This document shows, piece by piece, positions 51,596-60,235 of a stretch of 64,000 nt of DNA. Each line of letters opens with the position of its first letter. Position 1 is the first letter of the stretch. Position numbers and translations under genes: made by a program. The notes beneath the pieces are model-generated. The model worked only from the letters and a program-made list of their open reading frames with translations, did not search any database and was not told the origin of the DNA. Where the stretch lies: the NCBI RefSeq assembly GCF_001984195.1, contig NZ_MTQN01000012.1:2046001-2110000 (forward strand), in the 5' to 3' direction. Source of the stretch: Kribbella sp. ALI-6-A. GTDB taxonomy: Bacteria; Actinomycetota; Actinomycetes; Propionibacteriales; Kribbellaceae.

Positions 51596-51611
51596 GAGGC
51601 CTCCAGAGGCT

Positions 51612-51625
51612 GGAAAGCGATTGCC
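51612..51625. promoter_or_regulatory. LacI-type operator in front of the heparinase-like gene
   Basis: GGAAAGCGATTGCC, the reverse complement GGCAATCGCTTTCC, fits the LacI consensus with a central CG. It lies 17 bases upstream of the minus-strand start and matches the second site at 51752 at 13 of 14 positions. Confidence 0.78.
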
Positions 51626-51751
51626 AAATGCCCAGTACTGTTCTTCGGCGGCACACCACTGTCAAGACTTCACAGCTGTCCGGAATCGGTCACCGAAAGG
51701 TCCGGCGAGGTCTTGTTCGAACCGCTTCGCTGAACTAGTTTGACCGACCTG

Positions 51752-51765
51752 GGCAAACGCTTTCC
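51752..51765. promoter_or_regulatory. LacI-type operator in front of the second ABC operon
   Basis: GGCAAACGCTTTCC lies 36 bases before the permease start. TTGACC (51740-51745) just upstream could be a -35; no good -10 at normal spacing is seen. It is unrelated to the TAATACGTATTA sites at 44.3 kb, so a different LacI protein should bind it. Confidence 0.75.
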
Positions 51766-51801
51766 GGCACTATTGCATCAGCTTTCCGGAGGAAAGAAAA
51801 G

Positions 51802-52725
51802 ATGAGCGCGCTGAGTGCATTGGGCACGCTCGGTCGGAAGAAACCGCCCGGGCAGAAGAAGGACAACGTCGCGGCGTACCTGTTCCTGACGCCGTGGCTG
51901 CTGGGCCTGTTCGTGATCACGATCGGCCCGATGATCGCGTCGCTGTACCTGGCCTTCACCGACTACAACCTGATCCAGGCCCCGCAGTGGACCGGCCTGG
52001 AGAACTTCACCCGGATGCTGTCCGACGAGCGGCTGCACAACTCGCTGAAGGTCACCTTCACCTACGTGCTGGTGTCGGTGCCGATCCAGCTCGCGGTCGC
52101 GTTGCTGCTGGCCGTCGTCCTGGACCGTGGGGTGCGCGGGATGGCCTTCTACCGTTCGGTGTTCTACCTGCCGTCGCTGCTCGGCTCGAGCGTCGCGATC
52201 GCGATCCTGTGGAAGCAGATCTTCGGCACCGACGGCCTGCTCAACCAGCTGATCACCCCGCTGGGCTTCGCCGGCAAGGGCTGGATCTCCGACCCCAGTA
52301 CGGCGCTCGGCACGCTGGTGGTGCTGAACGTGTGGACCTTCGGCGCCCCGATGGTGATCTTCCTGGCCGGCCTGCGGCAGATCCCGGCGATGTACTACGA
52401 GGCCGCCTCGGTCGACGGCGCCGGACCGCTGCGCCGGTTCTTCAGCATCACGATGCCGCTGCTGACCCCGATCATCTTTTTCAACCTGGTGCTGCAGATC
52501 ATCCACGCGTTCCAGTCGTTCACCCAGGCCTTCGTGGTCTCCGGTGGCACCGGCGGACCGTCGGACTCGACGATGTTCTACACGCTGTACCTCTACGACC
52601 GTGGCTTCGGCAATTTCGACATGGGATACGCGTCGGCGATGGCGTGGTTCCTGCTCGTGATCATCGGAGTCTTCACCGCGGCGAACTTCGTCGCCTCGAA
52701 GTACTGGGTGTTCTATGACGACTGA
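51802..52725 (+). CDS. Carbohydrate ABC transporter permease, MalF type (second system)
   Basis: 307 residues, six helices (opening NVAAYLFLTPWLLGLFVITI), EAA loop YEAASVDGAGPLRRFFSITM. First gene of the second uptake operon; AGGAAAG precedes the ATG. It overlaps the next permease by 11 bases. Confidence 0.93.
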   Translation: MSALSALGTLGRKKPPGQKKDNVAAYLFLTPWLLGLFVITIGPMIASLYLAFTDYNLIQAPQWTGLENFTRMLSDERLHNSLKVTFTYVLVSVPIQLAVALLLAVVLDRGVRGMAFYRSVFYLPSLLGSSVAIAILWKQIFGTDGLLNQLITPLGFAGKGWISDPSTALGTLVVLNVWTFGAPMVIFLAGLRQIPAMYYEAASVDGAGPLRRFFSITMPLLTPIIFFNLVLQIIHAFQSFTQAFVVSGGTGGPSDSTMFYTLYLYDRGFGNFDMGYASAMAWFLLVIIGVFTAANFVASKYWVFYDD

Positions 52726-53599
52726 GACCCTGCCCCGGTCCGTCCCGGCCACCCGGGCCACGACGCCGGTCTGGCGGCGGGTGCGCCCCGCGCTGACCCA
52801 CGTCGCCCTGGCCGCGGCCGCGGTGGTGATGCTCTACCCGGTGATCTGGATGGTGGTCAGTTCACTGCGGCCCGGCAACGAGATCTTCCGCGAGCCCGGC
52901 ATCCTGGTCCGTGACCTGCGGATCGAGAACTACCGGCTCGGCTGGAACGCGCTGACCGAACCGTTCACCCGCTACCTGCTGAACTCCGCGGCCGTCGTCC
53001 TGGGCGCGATCGTCGGCAACCTGGTGTCGTGCTCGATGGCGGCCTACGCGTTCGCCCGGCTGAACTTCACCGGCAAGAAGTTCTGGTTCGCGATCATGCT
53101 GGTCACGATCATGCTGCCGATCCACGTGGTGATCGTGCCGCAGTACATCCTGTTCAGCCAGGCCGGCTGGATCAACACGTTCCTGCCGCTGATCGTGCCC
53201 AAGCTGCTGGCCACCGACGCGTTTTTCGTCTTCCTGATGGTGCAGTTCATCCGCGGCATCCCGCGCGAGCTGGACGAGGCGGCCCGGATCGACGGCTGCG
53301 GCAAGGGCGGCGTCTTCCTGCGGGTGATCCTGCCGCTGATGGTGCCGGCCCTGGCGACCACCACGATCTTCACCTTCATCTGGACCTGGAACGACTTCTT
53401 CAGCCAGCTGATCTACCTGACCGATCCGAAGATGTACACCGTGCCGGTCGCGCTGCGGGCCTTCGTCGACGCCACCGCGAGTACCTCGTGGGGCTCGCTG
53501 TTCGCGATGTCGGTGGTCTCGCTGGTGCCGGTCTTCCTCGCCTTCCTGCTCGGCCAGCGGTTCCTGATCAAGGGCATCGCGACCACGGGCATCAAGTAG
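52715..53599 (+). CDS. Carbohydrate ABC transporter permease, MalG type (second system)
   Basis: 294 residues, six helices, with the EAA loop DEAARIDGCGKGGVFLRVIL. Partner of the preceding permease. The ATG lies within the end of the preceding gene, so the two are coupled. The binding-protein gene follows after 50 bases. Confidence 0.93.
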   Translation: MTTETLPRSVPATRATTPVWRRVRPALTHVALAAAAVVMLYPVIWMVVSSLRPGNEIFREPGILVRDLRIENYRLGWNALTEPFTRYLLNSAAVVLGAIVGNLVSCSMAAYAFARLNFTGKKFWFAIMLVTIMLPIHVVIVPQYILFSQAGWINTFLPLIVPKLLATDAFFVFLMVQFIRGIPRELDEAARIDGCGKGGVFLRVILPLMVPALATTTIFTFIWTWNDFFSQLIYLTDPKMYTVPVALRAFVDATASTSWGSLFAMSVVSLVPVFLAFLLGQRFLIKGIATTGIK

Positions 53600-53649
53600 C
53601 TCGTCCCTGTTGTGTTGTACGCCGTACGTCCCTTCAGAAAGGTTCACCC

Positions 53650-54981
53650 ATGAGGCCGCTACCCCGACTGACCGCACCGCCGCGCCGGCGCGTGCGGGCC
53701 CTGGCCGCCGTCGCGATGGCCGCCGCCCTGCTGGCCACCAGCGCCTGCGGAGGTGACTCCGGCGGCGGTGGTGGTGACTCCGCCGGCGAAGAGGTCACCC
53801 TCCGGTTCAACTGGTGGGGCTCCGACACCCGGCACAAGATCACCCAGCAGGTGATCGACTCCTTCCAGAAGGAGAACCCGAACATCAAGGTCAAGGGCGA
53901 GTTCGGCGAGTGGGCCGGCTACTGGGACAAGCTCGCCACCACCGTCGCCGCCAACGACGCGCCCGACGTGATCCAGATGGACGAGAAGTACCTGCGCGAG
54001 TACGCCGACCGCGGCGCGCTGCTCGACCTGAAGAAGGCCGAGGGCCTGGACACCGCCAAGTTCGAGCCGGACACGCTGGGCGCCGGGGAGTTCGACGGCG
54101 GCCTGTACGGGCTGAACGCCGGCATCAACGCGTTCACGATCGTCGCGAACCCGGCGGTGTTCAAGGCGGCCGGGGTGGCGATCCCCGACGACACTACCTG
54201 GACCTGGGACGACTACGCCCGGATCTCGGCCGAGATCAGCCGGAAGCTGAACGGCAAGGGCTGGGGCACCGCGGCGTACGGGGCCAACGACGCCAGCCTG
54301 AACATGTGGGCCCGCCAGCGCGGGGAGTCGTTGTTCACCGAGGACGGCAAGCTCGGCGTGAGCAAGGACAAGCTGGCCGAGTTCTACACCAACCTGCTCG
54401 CGCTGCAGGCCTCGAAGGCGACGCCGTCGCCGGAGTTCACCTCGCAGGACATGACCGCGCCGCTGGACCAGAACGGGATGGCGACCGGGAAGCTGGCGAT
54501 GGCCTTCTCCTGGAGCAACCAGCTCAACGCGCTCAGCAAGGCGTCGGGTCAGCAGCTCAAATTGCTGCGGCTGCCGAGTGTGACCGGTAAGGCGAGCGAG
54601 AACGGCGCCTACTACAAGGGGTCGATGTTCTGGTCGATCTCGTCGCGGTCGAAGCACCCGAAGGAGGCCGCCAAGTTCGTCAACTACCTGGCCAACAGCG
54701 CTGCCGCCGGCAACCTGCTGCTCGCCGAGCGCGGCGTCCCGCCGAACACCGAGATCCGCGCCGCGGTCACGCCCAAGCTGCAGCCCGCCGACGCGGCCTC
54801 CGCGGCGTTCATCCAGGCCATCGCCAAGGAGCTCGGCAAGCCGTCGCCGCCGCCTCCGGTCGGTGGTGGTCAGGTCGAGAAGATCATCCAGCGCTACACC
54901 ACCGAGGTGCTGTTCGGGCGGTTGTCACCGGCCGACGCGGCGCAGAAGTTCATCGACGAGATCAACGGGGAGCTGAAGTAG
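53650..54981 (+). CDS. Sugar-binding lipoprotein of ABC transporter (second system)
   Basis: 443 residues. A Tat/Sec-like lipoprotein signal with an Arg-rich start (PPRRRVRALAAVAMAAALLA) ends in the lipobox TSAC. A Gly/Ser linker leads into a CUT1 binding protein (LRFNWWGSDTRHKITQQVID, APDVIQMDEKYLREYADRGA, AMAFSWSNQLNALSKASG). AGAAAGG precedes the ATG at 53650; the longer frame lies inside the permease. Ligand unknown. Confidence 0.94.
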   Translation: MRPLPRLTAPPRRRVRALAAVAMAAALLATSACGGDSGGGGGDSAGEEVTLRFNWWGSDTRHKITQQVIDSFQKENPNIKVKGEFGEWAGYWDKLATTVAANDAPDVIQMDEKYLREYADRGALLDLKKAEGLDTAKFEPDTLGAGEFDGGLYGLNAGINAFTIVANPAVFKAAGVAIPDDTTWTWDDYARISAEISRKLNGKGWGTAAYGANDASLNMWARQRGESLFTEDGKLGVSKDKLAEFYTNLLALQASKATPSPEFTSQDMTAPLDQNGMATGKLAMAFSWSNQLNALSKASGQQLKLLRLPSVTGKASENGAYYKGSMFWSISSRSKHPKEAAKFVNYLANSAAAGNLLLAERGVPPNTEIRAAVTPKLQPADAASAAFIQAIAKELGKPSPPPPVGGGQVEKIIQRYTTEVLFGRLSPADAAQKFIDEINGELK

Positions 54982-55006
54982 TGTTGCCGACGGCAACTGA
55001 TTGCGC

Positions 55007-56263
55007 ATGACCAGCACACCGCCGGCCGGGCGTGCCCCGGCCGGCGCCGCGCCGCGCGTCGCGGTGGTCGGCGTGCACGGCCACGGCACTTGGCACGTCC
55101 GCCACTGCGCCGAACTCCATGCGGCCGGCCGCATCCGCCTGGTCGCGGTCGCCGACCCCCAGCTCGCCACGCCCGGCGAGCCCGCTGCCTCCGCGGCTCC
55201 GCCTTCCTCCCCGCCCGCCCCCGGCGCAGCCGGGGGCGGGCGGGTTACTCGGGTAGAAGACCTGCCCGCAGGGACGCTGGTGTTCGCCGACCTCGAAAGC
55301 TTGCTCGCGGCCACCGAGGTCGACGTGGTGGTGATCAGCACCCCCATCCACACCCACGTCCCGCTGGCCGAGCTGGCCCTCCGCGCCGGTGCCGACGTGC
55401 TGCTGGAGAAGCCTCCGGCCGCATCCCTGGAAGAGTTCGAGCGGCTCCAGCGTGTGGTGGAGGAGACCGGCCGCGCCTGTCAGGTCGGCTTCCAGGTGCA
55501 CGGGTCGAAGGCCGCCCGGACGATGGCGGAGTGGGTGCGCGACGGGCGGCTGGGGGAGATCCGCGGAATCGGCGCCGTCGGGACCTGGATCCGGAACCAG
55601 GAGTACTGGCAGCGCGCGCGGTGGTCCGGCAAGCGGAGCCTCGACGGCGTCGCCGTGGTGGACGGCGCGGTGACCAACCCGTTCGCCCACGCGTCGGCGA
55701 CCGCCTTGCTGGTGGACGGCTCAGGCACCGCCGGGCAGGTCACCACGGTGGAGACCGAGTTGTACCGGGCGAACCCGATCGAGGCCGACGACACCTCGAC
55801 CGTCCGGATCAGTACCACCCGCGGTACGACGATCGTTGCCGCGCTCACCTTGTGCGCCGAGCCGCCCGGCGGTGATCCGCAGATCATCGTGCACGGCTCC
55901 CGCGGACGCGCCGTACTGACGTATCCGACGGACCACCTGGAGCTGACCGTCGACGGCGTCACCACCTCCGCGTCGTACGAGCGGGACGACCTGCTGCTCA
56001 ACCTGATCGAGCACCGGGAGGACCCGGCCGTCGAGCTGCTGGCTCCGCTCGAACAGCTCGGCGGTTTCACCAAGGTGCTCGAGGCGGTCCGGCTGTCACC
56101 GCCGCCGCGGGAGATCGACCCCGCGCTGATCAACTGGCAAGGCGAGGGTCCCGAGCGGCATCCGGTGGTGCACGACGTGAACAAGTGGGCCGGGCAGGCC
56201 GCGGAGAGCCTGGCCCTGTTCAGCGAACTCGGCGCGCCCTGGGCCGCCGGCAACGAAGGTTAG
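55007..56263 (+). CDS. Gfo/Idh/MocA family oxidoreductase
   Basis: 418 residues. N-terminal Rossmann fold (RVAVVGVHGHGTWHVRHCAE), VVVISTPIHTHVPLAELALR and the active-site lysine motif VLLEKPPAASLEEF. It oxidises or reduces a sugar or sugar acid with NAD(P). A Pro/Ala/Gly-rich loop of about 25 residues is inserted after the second strand (around EPAASAAPPSSPPAPGAAGG). ATG 55007 follows the binding-protein gene by 25 bases, so it is probably the last gene of that operon. Confidence 0.92.
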   Translation: MTSTPPAGRAPAGAAPRVAVVGVHGHGTWHVRHCAELHAAGRIRLVAVADPQLATPGEPAASAAPPSSPPAPGAAGGGRVTRVEDLPAGTLVFADLESLLAATEVDVVVISTPIHTHVPLAELALRAGADVLLEKPPAASLEEFERLQRVVEETGRACQVGFQVHGSKAARTMAEWVRDGRLGEIRGIGAVGTWIRNQEYWQRARWSGKRSLDGVAVVDGAVTNPFAHASATALLVDGSGTAGQVTTVETELYRANPIEADDTSTVRISTTRGTTIVAALTLCAEPPGGDPQIIVHGSRGRAVLTYPTDHLELTVDGVTTSASYERDDLLLNLIEHREDPAVELLAPLEQLGGFTKVLEAVRLSPPPREIDPALINWQGEGPERHPVVHDVNKWAGQAAESLALFSELGAPWAAGNEG

Positions 56264-57177
56264 AGCAAGCGGCCGGCGGCTGCGCGGAGCTCCGCCAGCT
56301 CGCCGGCCGCCCAGCCTTCGGCCCGCGACTCGGTGCCCCGGAACAGCGGCTTGCGGACCAGGTGGAAGTGCAGGTTGGAGATGCGGCCGGCAACGGTCAG
56401 CCAATCGATCGCGGCCAGGTCCGCGGGCGCGATCGGGCGGTGCCGCTCGTAGCCTGCCCGGAACGCGTCCCAGTGCGGTGTCGCGGCGACGCCGGTGAAA
56501 TCGGCCGCGCGATACCCCTCGGCGGACAGGTCGAAGTCGTGCAGGCTCAACCCGTCCGGGGTGATCAGCACGTTGTCGAGCGAGACGTCCCCGTGGCAGA
56601 CGCCCCGGCTGAGGCCGTCGGCGACCTTGTCCCGAACGGCGCTCGCGAGCGCCGCGACGAGCTCGCCGTCGGCGGCCGGGAGCAGCGGGACGATCTCGGC
56701 GGCCGGCTCGTCGAGACTGTGCGACAGGTCGGCCGCGCGACGGTCGAGCGCCGGCGCGAAGGTGTCGGTCGCGGTGTGGAACTGGGCGACGAGCTCGCCG
56801 AACGAACGGTAGAGGTCGTCGGTGAACGGCGCCTGCGGCTTGGACCCGTCGACGAACGCGGTCAGCAGGTACGGCCGGTCGCCCTCGGGCATCGCGAGTA
56901 CGCCGGCCGATGCGCCGTCCCCGAGCGGGATCAGCGGCGGGGTCGCGACCTGGTGCTGGGACAAGTGGATGGAAAGCTCTGCCTCCCAACGGATCTCCGG
57001 CAGCGGGCGGACGGCGTACAGCTTGATTACGTAGTCGCCCGTCGCGGTGGTCAGCCGGTAGACGTCGTTGACCAGCGACCGCAGCAGGGTGCACCCGGTG
57101 AAGGGCAGCCGGTAGGCCTCCGCGAGGTGGTCGCGCAGGTCGTCCGGACGGGGCAACGATCTCTCGATCCGGACCAT
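56260..57177 (-). CDS. Aminoglycoside phosphotransferase-fold kinase
   Basis: 305 residues of the APH/choline-kinase fold: ATP lysine in TGDYVIKLYAVRPL, catalytic loop GVCHGDVSLDNVLI (HGDxxxxN) and metal motif LSLHDFDLSAEG. It phosphorylates a small molecule; a sugar or amino-sugar substrate is suggested by its position beside the sugar locus, but antibiotic inactivation cannot be excluded. AAAGGAC precedes the ATG. Its stop overlaps the convergent oxidoreductase gene by 4 bases. Confidence 0.88.
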   Translation of the reverse strand: MVRIERSLPRPDDLRDHLAEAYRLPFTGCTLLRSLVNDVYRLTTATGDYVIKLYAVRPLPEIRWEAELSIHLSQHQVATPPLIPLGDGASAGVLAMPEGDRPYLLTAFVDGSKPQAPFTDDLYRSFGELVAQFHTATDTFAPALDRRAADLSHSLDEPAAEIVPLLPAADGELVAALASAVRDKVADGLSRGVCHGDVSLDNVLITPDGLSLHDFDLSAEGYRAADFTGVAATPHWDAFRAGYERHRPIAPADLAAIDWLTVAGRISNLHFHLVRKPLFRGTESRAEGWAAGELAELRAAAGRLL

Positions 57178-57475
57178 GTGATGTCCTTTGCGTGACGTCG
57201 CGGGGGTGGCGGGCGTTGGAGAGTACTGAAGCAGTACCAGGGGAGACGATTCCGTACTCGGGGGCCGCTCAGGAAGCGGGTTTTCCTGCGGGACGGCAGT
57301 GGCTCACGGGGTAGGACGGAATCGTTGTACGGATTCACCTCCCCTGAACGCCCCGGGAACCGGTAGCCTCGTGCAGCCGCCGCGCACTTTTCCGGGGGAC
57401 ACCCAGAATGGTCGCGGTACGACGACCACCACCGACGAACTGCCGGAGAGCCCAAACCGGTCAGGAGATCCCGTC
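57178..57475. other. Intergenic region, about 300 bases
   Basis: Between divergent genes. It must carry both promoters, but no confident -35/-10 pair or palindrome stands out. The frame of the next gene stays open through here without a better start. Confidence 0.5.
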
Positions 57476-58912
57476 TTGCAGGAGAACACCACCAGCAGCA
57501 GTTCCGGCGAACTCGCGAACGTACCCCTCACAGGTGCGGACAAGGTCGCCTACGCCTTCTACGCCACCGCGGCGACCGCCGCGCTCGTCGGCCAGGTCTG
57601 GGCCGGCGTCACCCACATCCCCTGGCCCGACGAGGGCTTCTCGACGTTCCTCAAGATCGCCCTCGTCACCCCGGCCGTCGCCGTCATCGAGCTCGGCGGT
57701 GTGGCGACCGCGGCGCTGGCCGACCTGCGCCGGCGCAAGGGGGAGCAGGCCTACGCCTACCGCGCGATGTCGCTGTTCGCGGCGATCGTCGCGCTCGTCT
57801 TCAACGTGGTCGGCCACTGGCGGCCGGAGGAGCGGTTCCTGGCCTTCGGCTTCGGCGGGCTGTCCGCGTTCGCCTACGTGCTCTGGCTGATCCACAGCTC
57901 GGCGCGGCGCCGTGACGCGCTGCGGGTGTCCGGCCAGATGGCCAACACCGGCCCGGTGTACGGCGTGGTCCAGTGGCTGCGCGAGCCGCGGCTGACCTGG
58001 CAGGCCCGGTCGCTGGCGATCGAGCACGGCTACGGGATGTTCGAGAGTCTGCGGGCGGCGCGCGAGCACGTACGCAACGCGGCCCGGCGCAACGCGATCG
58101 CCGGCACGGTCGCGGAGTACATCCGCTCGGAGCACCAGGACGAGCGACTGGCCAAGATCGCCGAGACGACCTACGACGCGGACCGGCTGGCCGGGATGCT
58201 CGAGGAGCGGATCAACTACGAGGTGGTCACGAACAAGCTGACCCGGGCCATCTCCCCGCCGCCGGAGGAGCCGCCGGCCGAGGAGCGCAACGACCTGCGC
58301 GCCGCGGTCTGGGTGGTCGAGGGCACCGCGCTCAAGCCGCAGCAGCTGCGGCCGGCCGACGGTGGCGTGAACATCCGCGACGAGGACGCCTGGGGCGAGG
58401 CGATGACCGGTGAACTGATGGCCATCGTCGACCCGCCGGTCAACGCCGAGGGGGTCGCCGAGGCCGAGGTGGTCGAGGACGAGGCCGAGCACGTGGTCAA
58501 CGGGGTCCGCAAGCCGGTCAAGGCGTCGCCGGTGGTGCAGAAGCCGTCGGAGCCGTCGCCGTTCGCCCCGGCCGACCAGGTCGCGCGGCCCGGCGTGCCG
58601 GAGCCGGTGGTCGCCGAGCCGGAGCCGAAGGTCGTCGTCACCGAGCCGGTCGTCGTGACCGAGCCCAAGGTCGAGGCGCCGAAGGCCAGGCCGTCGCGCC
58701 CGGAGCCGAAGGTCGTCGCGGCCGAGCCGGTCGAGAGCGAGCCGACCGATCTGGAGAAGCGGCGGATGCGCGCGTGGAACATGCTCTCGGACTGGCCCGA
58801 GGGTCACGAGCGCAGCGCGAAGAAGCTGGCCGAGGCGATCGGGTGCAGCGAGCCGATGGCCAGCCGCTTCATCGAGCAGTACGAGGCCGAACTGGTCAGC
58901 ACCAAGAACTGA
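57476..58912 (+). CDS. Four-helix membrane protein with DUF2637-like region and C-terminal HTH
   Basis: 478 residues. Four membrane helices near the N-terminus (VAYAFYATAATAALVGQVWA; ALVTPAVAVIELGGVATAAL; SLFAAIVALVFNVVG; FLAFGFGGLSAFAYVLWLIH) resemble the DUF2637/SpdB-like proteins of actinomycete plasmid and ICE transfer. A helical cytoplasmic part, a 110-residue Pro/Glu/Val linker and a C-terminal HTH-like segment (AKKLAEAIGCSEPMASRFIE) follow. The start is TTG 57476, 8 bases after AGGAG. Function unknown. Confidence 0.8.
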   Translation: MQENTTSSSSGELANVPLTGADKVAYAFYATAATAALVGQVWAGVTHIPWPDEGFSTFLKIALVTPAVAVIELGGVATAALADLRRRKGEQAYAYRAMSLFAAIVALVFNVVGHWRPEERFLAFGFGGLSAFAYVLWLIHSSARRRDALRVSGQMANTGPVYGVVQWLREPRLTWQARSLAIEHGYGMFESLRAAREHVRNAARRNAIAGTVAEYIRSEHQDERLAKIAETTYDADRLAGMLEERINYEVVTNKLTRAISPPPEEPPAEERNDLRAAVWVVEGTALKPQQLRPADGGVNIRDEDAWGEAMTGELMAIVDPPVNAEGVAEAEVVEDEAEHVVNGVRKPVKASPVVQKPSEPSPFAPADQVARPGVPEPVVAEPEPKVVVTEPVVVTEPKVEAPKARPSRPEPKVVAAEPVESEPTDLEKRRMRAWNMLSDWPEGHERSAKKLAEAIGCSEPMASRFIEQYEAELVSTKN

Positions 58913-58922
58913 GCAGCAACAC

Positions 58923-58954
58923 ACTGAGGGCCCGCTTTCGAGCGGGCCCTCAGT
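58923..58954. terminator. Bidirectional terminator with TTCG tetraloop
   Basis: ACTGAGGGCCCGCT-TTCG-AGCGGGCCCTCAGT is a perfect 14-bp stem closed by a TTCG tetraloop, between the convergent membrane/HTH and P450 genes. It lacks a clear U-tract. Confidence 0.85.
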
Positions 58955-58961
58955 GCTGTGC

Positions 58962-60173
58962 TCAGGCTTTGACGGTGCCCAGGTTGACCGGGAGTTCGGC
59001 GAGGCCGCTGACCAGGACGCGGCGCCACTCGAGGTCTTCGGCGGGCTTGGCCAGCGACATCTCCGGGAAGCGGCGCAGCAGCGCGAGCAGCGACTCCTGC
59101 AGTTCGATGCGGGCCAGCTGGGCGCCCAGGCAGAAGTGCGGGCCGAAGCCGAAGGACAGGTGCTTGTTGTCCTTGCGATCCAGCCGCAGCTCGTCGGGTT
59201 CGTCGTACGCGCGGGGATCGCGGTTGGCGGAGTTCAGCGCGGCCATCACCCCGTCGCCCGCCTTGATCTGTACGCCGTGCAGCTCGACGTCCTCGATCGC
59301 GACCCGCAGCTGACCGACCTCGGAGAAGCGGTTGAAGCGCAGCAGTTCCTCGACCGCCGACGGGACCAGCGAGGGGTCGTCGACGAGCCGGGCCCAGTTC
59401 TCCGGCCGGCGCAGCAGGGTCGCGACGCAGCTGGAGATCTGGTTCGCCGACGTCTCGTGCCCGGCGACCAGCAAGTTGACGCCGAAGGCAATCAATTCCT
59501 CCTGACTCAACCGGTCACCCTGCTCGCGCGCCCGGACCAGCTCGTCCAGCAGGTCCTCGGCCGGCTGGTCGGCTTTCGCCAGCTTCCGGTCGACCAGCGC
59601 CTCGATGTACGCCGTCAGCTCGGTCATCGCGTTCTCGACGAGATCTTTCTCCGCCATCCGCATGCTGTAGCCGAGCTCGGTCCACTCGCGGAACTGCTCG
59701 CGGTCCTCGTACGGTACGCCGAGCAGCTGGCAGATCACCTGGATCGGCAACGGCAGCGCGACCAGCTGCCGGATGTCGGCGCCGTCACCCGCCGCGGCGA
59801 CGTCGTTCGCGAGCTGGGCCGACAGGTCGGCCACCCACGGCCGGGTCCGCTCGATCCGCCGGTGCGCGAACGTCGACGACACCAGCTTGCGCAACCGGCT
59901 GTGCTCCGGCGGATCCGTGGTGGTCAAGCTGTTCGGCATCGGCTTGGCCAGCGCCACCCGCGGCGCCCCGTGCTTCACCACCGCGGCCCGCGAGAACCGC
60001 GGGTCGGCCAGCACCAGCCGCACGTCGTCGTACCGCGTCACCAGCCAGACCTCGGCACCCGCCAGGGTCCGGACCCGCGCGACCGGCCGGTTCTCCCGCA
60101 GCTCCGCGAAGGTCGGCGAGGGATCGAACCGGAACGCGTCGTCGAACGGGATGTTCAGCACGGTCTCCGTCAT
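58962..60173 (-). CDS. Cytochrome P450
   Basis: 403 residues of the soluble bacterial class. Oxygen-binding I-helix motif AGHET (237-241), K-helix EELLR (275-279) and heme loop FGFGPHFCLG with the ligand Cys348. It hydroxylates a small molecule and needs a ferredoxin that is not encoded nearby. The ATG is 6 bases after TAGGGT (60180-60185), suggesting a leaderless message. It lies downstream of the tetR gene on the same strand. Confidence 0.96.
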   Translation of the reverse strand: MTETVLNIPFDDAFRFDPSPTFAELRENRPVARVRTLAGAEVWLVTRYDDVRLVLADPRFSRAAVVKHGAPRVALAKPMPNSLTTTDPPEHSRLRKLVSSTFAHRRIERTRPWVADLSAQLANDVAAAGDGADIRQLVALPLPIQVICQLLGVPYEDREQFREWTELGYSMRMAEKDLVENAMTELTAYIEALVDRKLAKADQPAEDLLDELVRAREQGDRLSQEELIAFGVNLLVAGHETSANQISSCVATLLRRPENWARLVDDPSLVPSAVEELLRFNRFSEVGQLRVAIEDVELHGVQIKAGDGVMAALNSANRDPRAYDEPDELRLDRKDNKHLSFGFGPHFCLGAQLARIELQESLLALLRRFPEMSLAKPAEDLEWRRVLVSGLAELPVNLGTVKA

Positions 60174-60235
60174 GCTTCGACCCTATGTAGTGAGGTGACC
60201 CTTCGCTCGGCCGAGCAGTGTGTCGGTCGGCCGGC

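Noticed and set aside
54983-54997. GTTGCCGACGGCAAC palindrome between binding-protein and Gfo/Idh genes
   Set aside because: Too short for a terminator (5-bp stem with a usable loop) and not matched elsewhere in the locus; not listed as a site.
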